The notes beneath the pieces were generated by a model that ran no database searches, was not told the origin of the DNA, and saw nothing but the letters and a program-made list of their open reading frames with translations. A stretch of DNA of 42,334 bases from NCBI GenBank assembly GCA_934183155.1, contig CAKPSB010000009.1, forward strand, positions 1-42,334, read 5' to 3'. The DNA is from an uncultured Bacilli bacterium. Lineage in GTDB: Bacteria > Bacillota_I > Bacilli_A > RF39 > UBA660. How positions within the stretch are numbered: position 1 is the stretch's first letter; each line of letters begins with the position of its first letter. The position numbers were made by a program, and so were the translations under genes. This document shows positions 42,258-42,334 of this stretch, piece by piece.

Positions 42258-42334
42258 TTTTTGCTATTTTAATTTTTTGAAAATAATTTATTGACTTTTT
42301 TATAATAGCTTTTTTGCTTGCTGATCATTAAATA

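Noticed and set aside
1..42334. CRISPR arrays, tRNA and rRNA genes
   Set aside because: No regularly spaced repeats, tRNA cloverleaf with CCA end or rRNA-like GC-rich blocks were seen.

Overview
The window is low-GC (roughly 70% A+T by eye) Bacillota chromosome. It carries a Bacilli-type dnaG-rpoD-trmK-yqfQ neighbourhood, SpoIVB- and SpoIIM-like proteins, queH, rarA, holA, an OmpR-type two-component system and Gram-positive-type PgdA-like deacetylases. TGA is used as a stop (for example the response regulator ends in TGA), so this is not the Mycoplasma code. An uncultured gut Bacilli/Erysipelotrichia/RF39-like lineage is my guess; the sequence does not prove it.

Layout. 1-7.8 kb, plus strand: end of an unknown gene, then a surface-polysaccharide operon (Alg14/Alg13-like pair, one GT4, two GT2, a polytopic membrane protein, a GtrB/DPM1-type transferase, an acyltransferase-3). 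7.8-12.7 kb: a SpoIVB-like protease, an SGNH-like protein, a 29-residue membrane microprotein, SpoIIM, MnmA and an HTH protein. 12.72-18.85 kb: an integrated filamentous phage (inovirus). 18.9-28.4 kb: metal exporter, thioredoxin-like protein, Tag, SDR, Xer recombinase, RarA, HolA, two-component system and a putative zinc peptidase. 28.4-36 kb: a heterodimeric ABC exporter with its MarR regulator, two polysaccharide deacetylases and QueH. 36-38.5 kb: prepilin peptidase and a PilC/ComGB-like protein. 38.6-42.2 kb: YqfQ-like, TrmK, RpoD, DnaG.

The most interesting region is the provirus. The unit is 6,060 bp, bounded by 67-bp direct repeats with one mismatch. The start of each repeat matches the centre and XerD arm of the Bacillus subtilis dif site, so the phage appears to use the host Xer system; a Xer-type recombinase gene lies 3 kb away. 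All structural genes form one minus-strand operon: small regulator, putative ssDNA-binding protein, two small membrane proteins, a 59-residue major coat protein, a 52-residue protein, two secreted pIII-like proteins, a pVI-like protein, a Zot/pI ATPase and an HUH replication initiator. The circular gene order mirrors Ff phages (II-V-VII/IX-VIII-III-VI-I). There is no secretin gene, as expected for a host without an outer membrane. A divergent Cro/CI-type repressor faces the operon across a strong promoter covered by repeated operator-like sites. Two strong hairpins lie inside the zot 3' end and the rep 5' end and are candidates for the packaging signal and replication origin. The 3' end of rep lies inside the attachment repeat. 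The distal repeat differs only by a synonymous base, suggesting a fossil of an earlier related phage.
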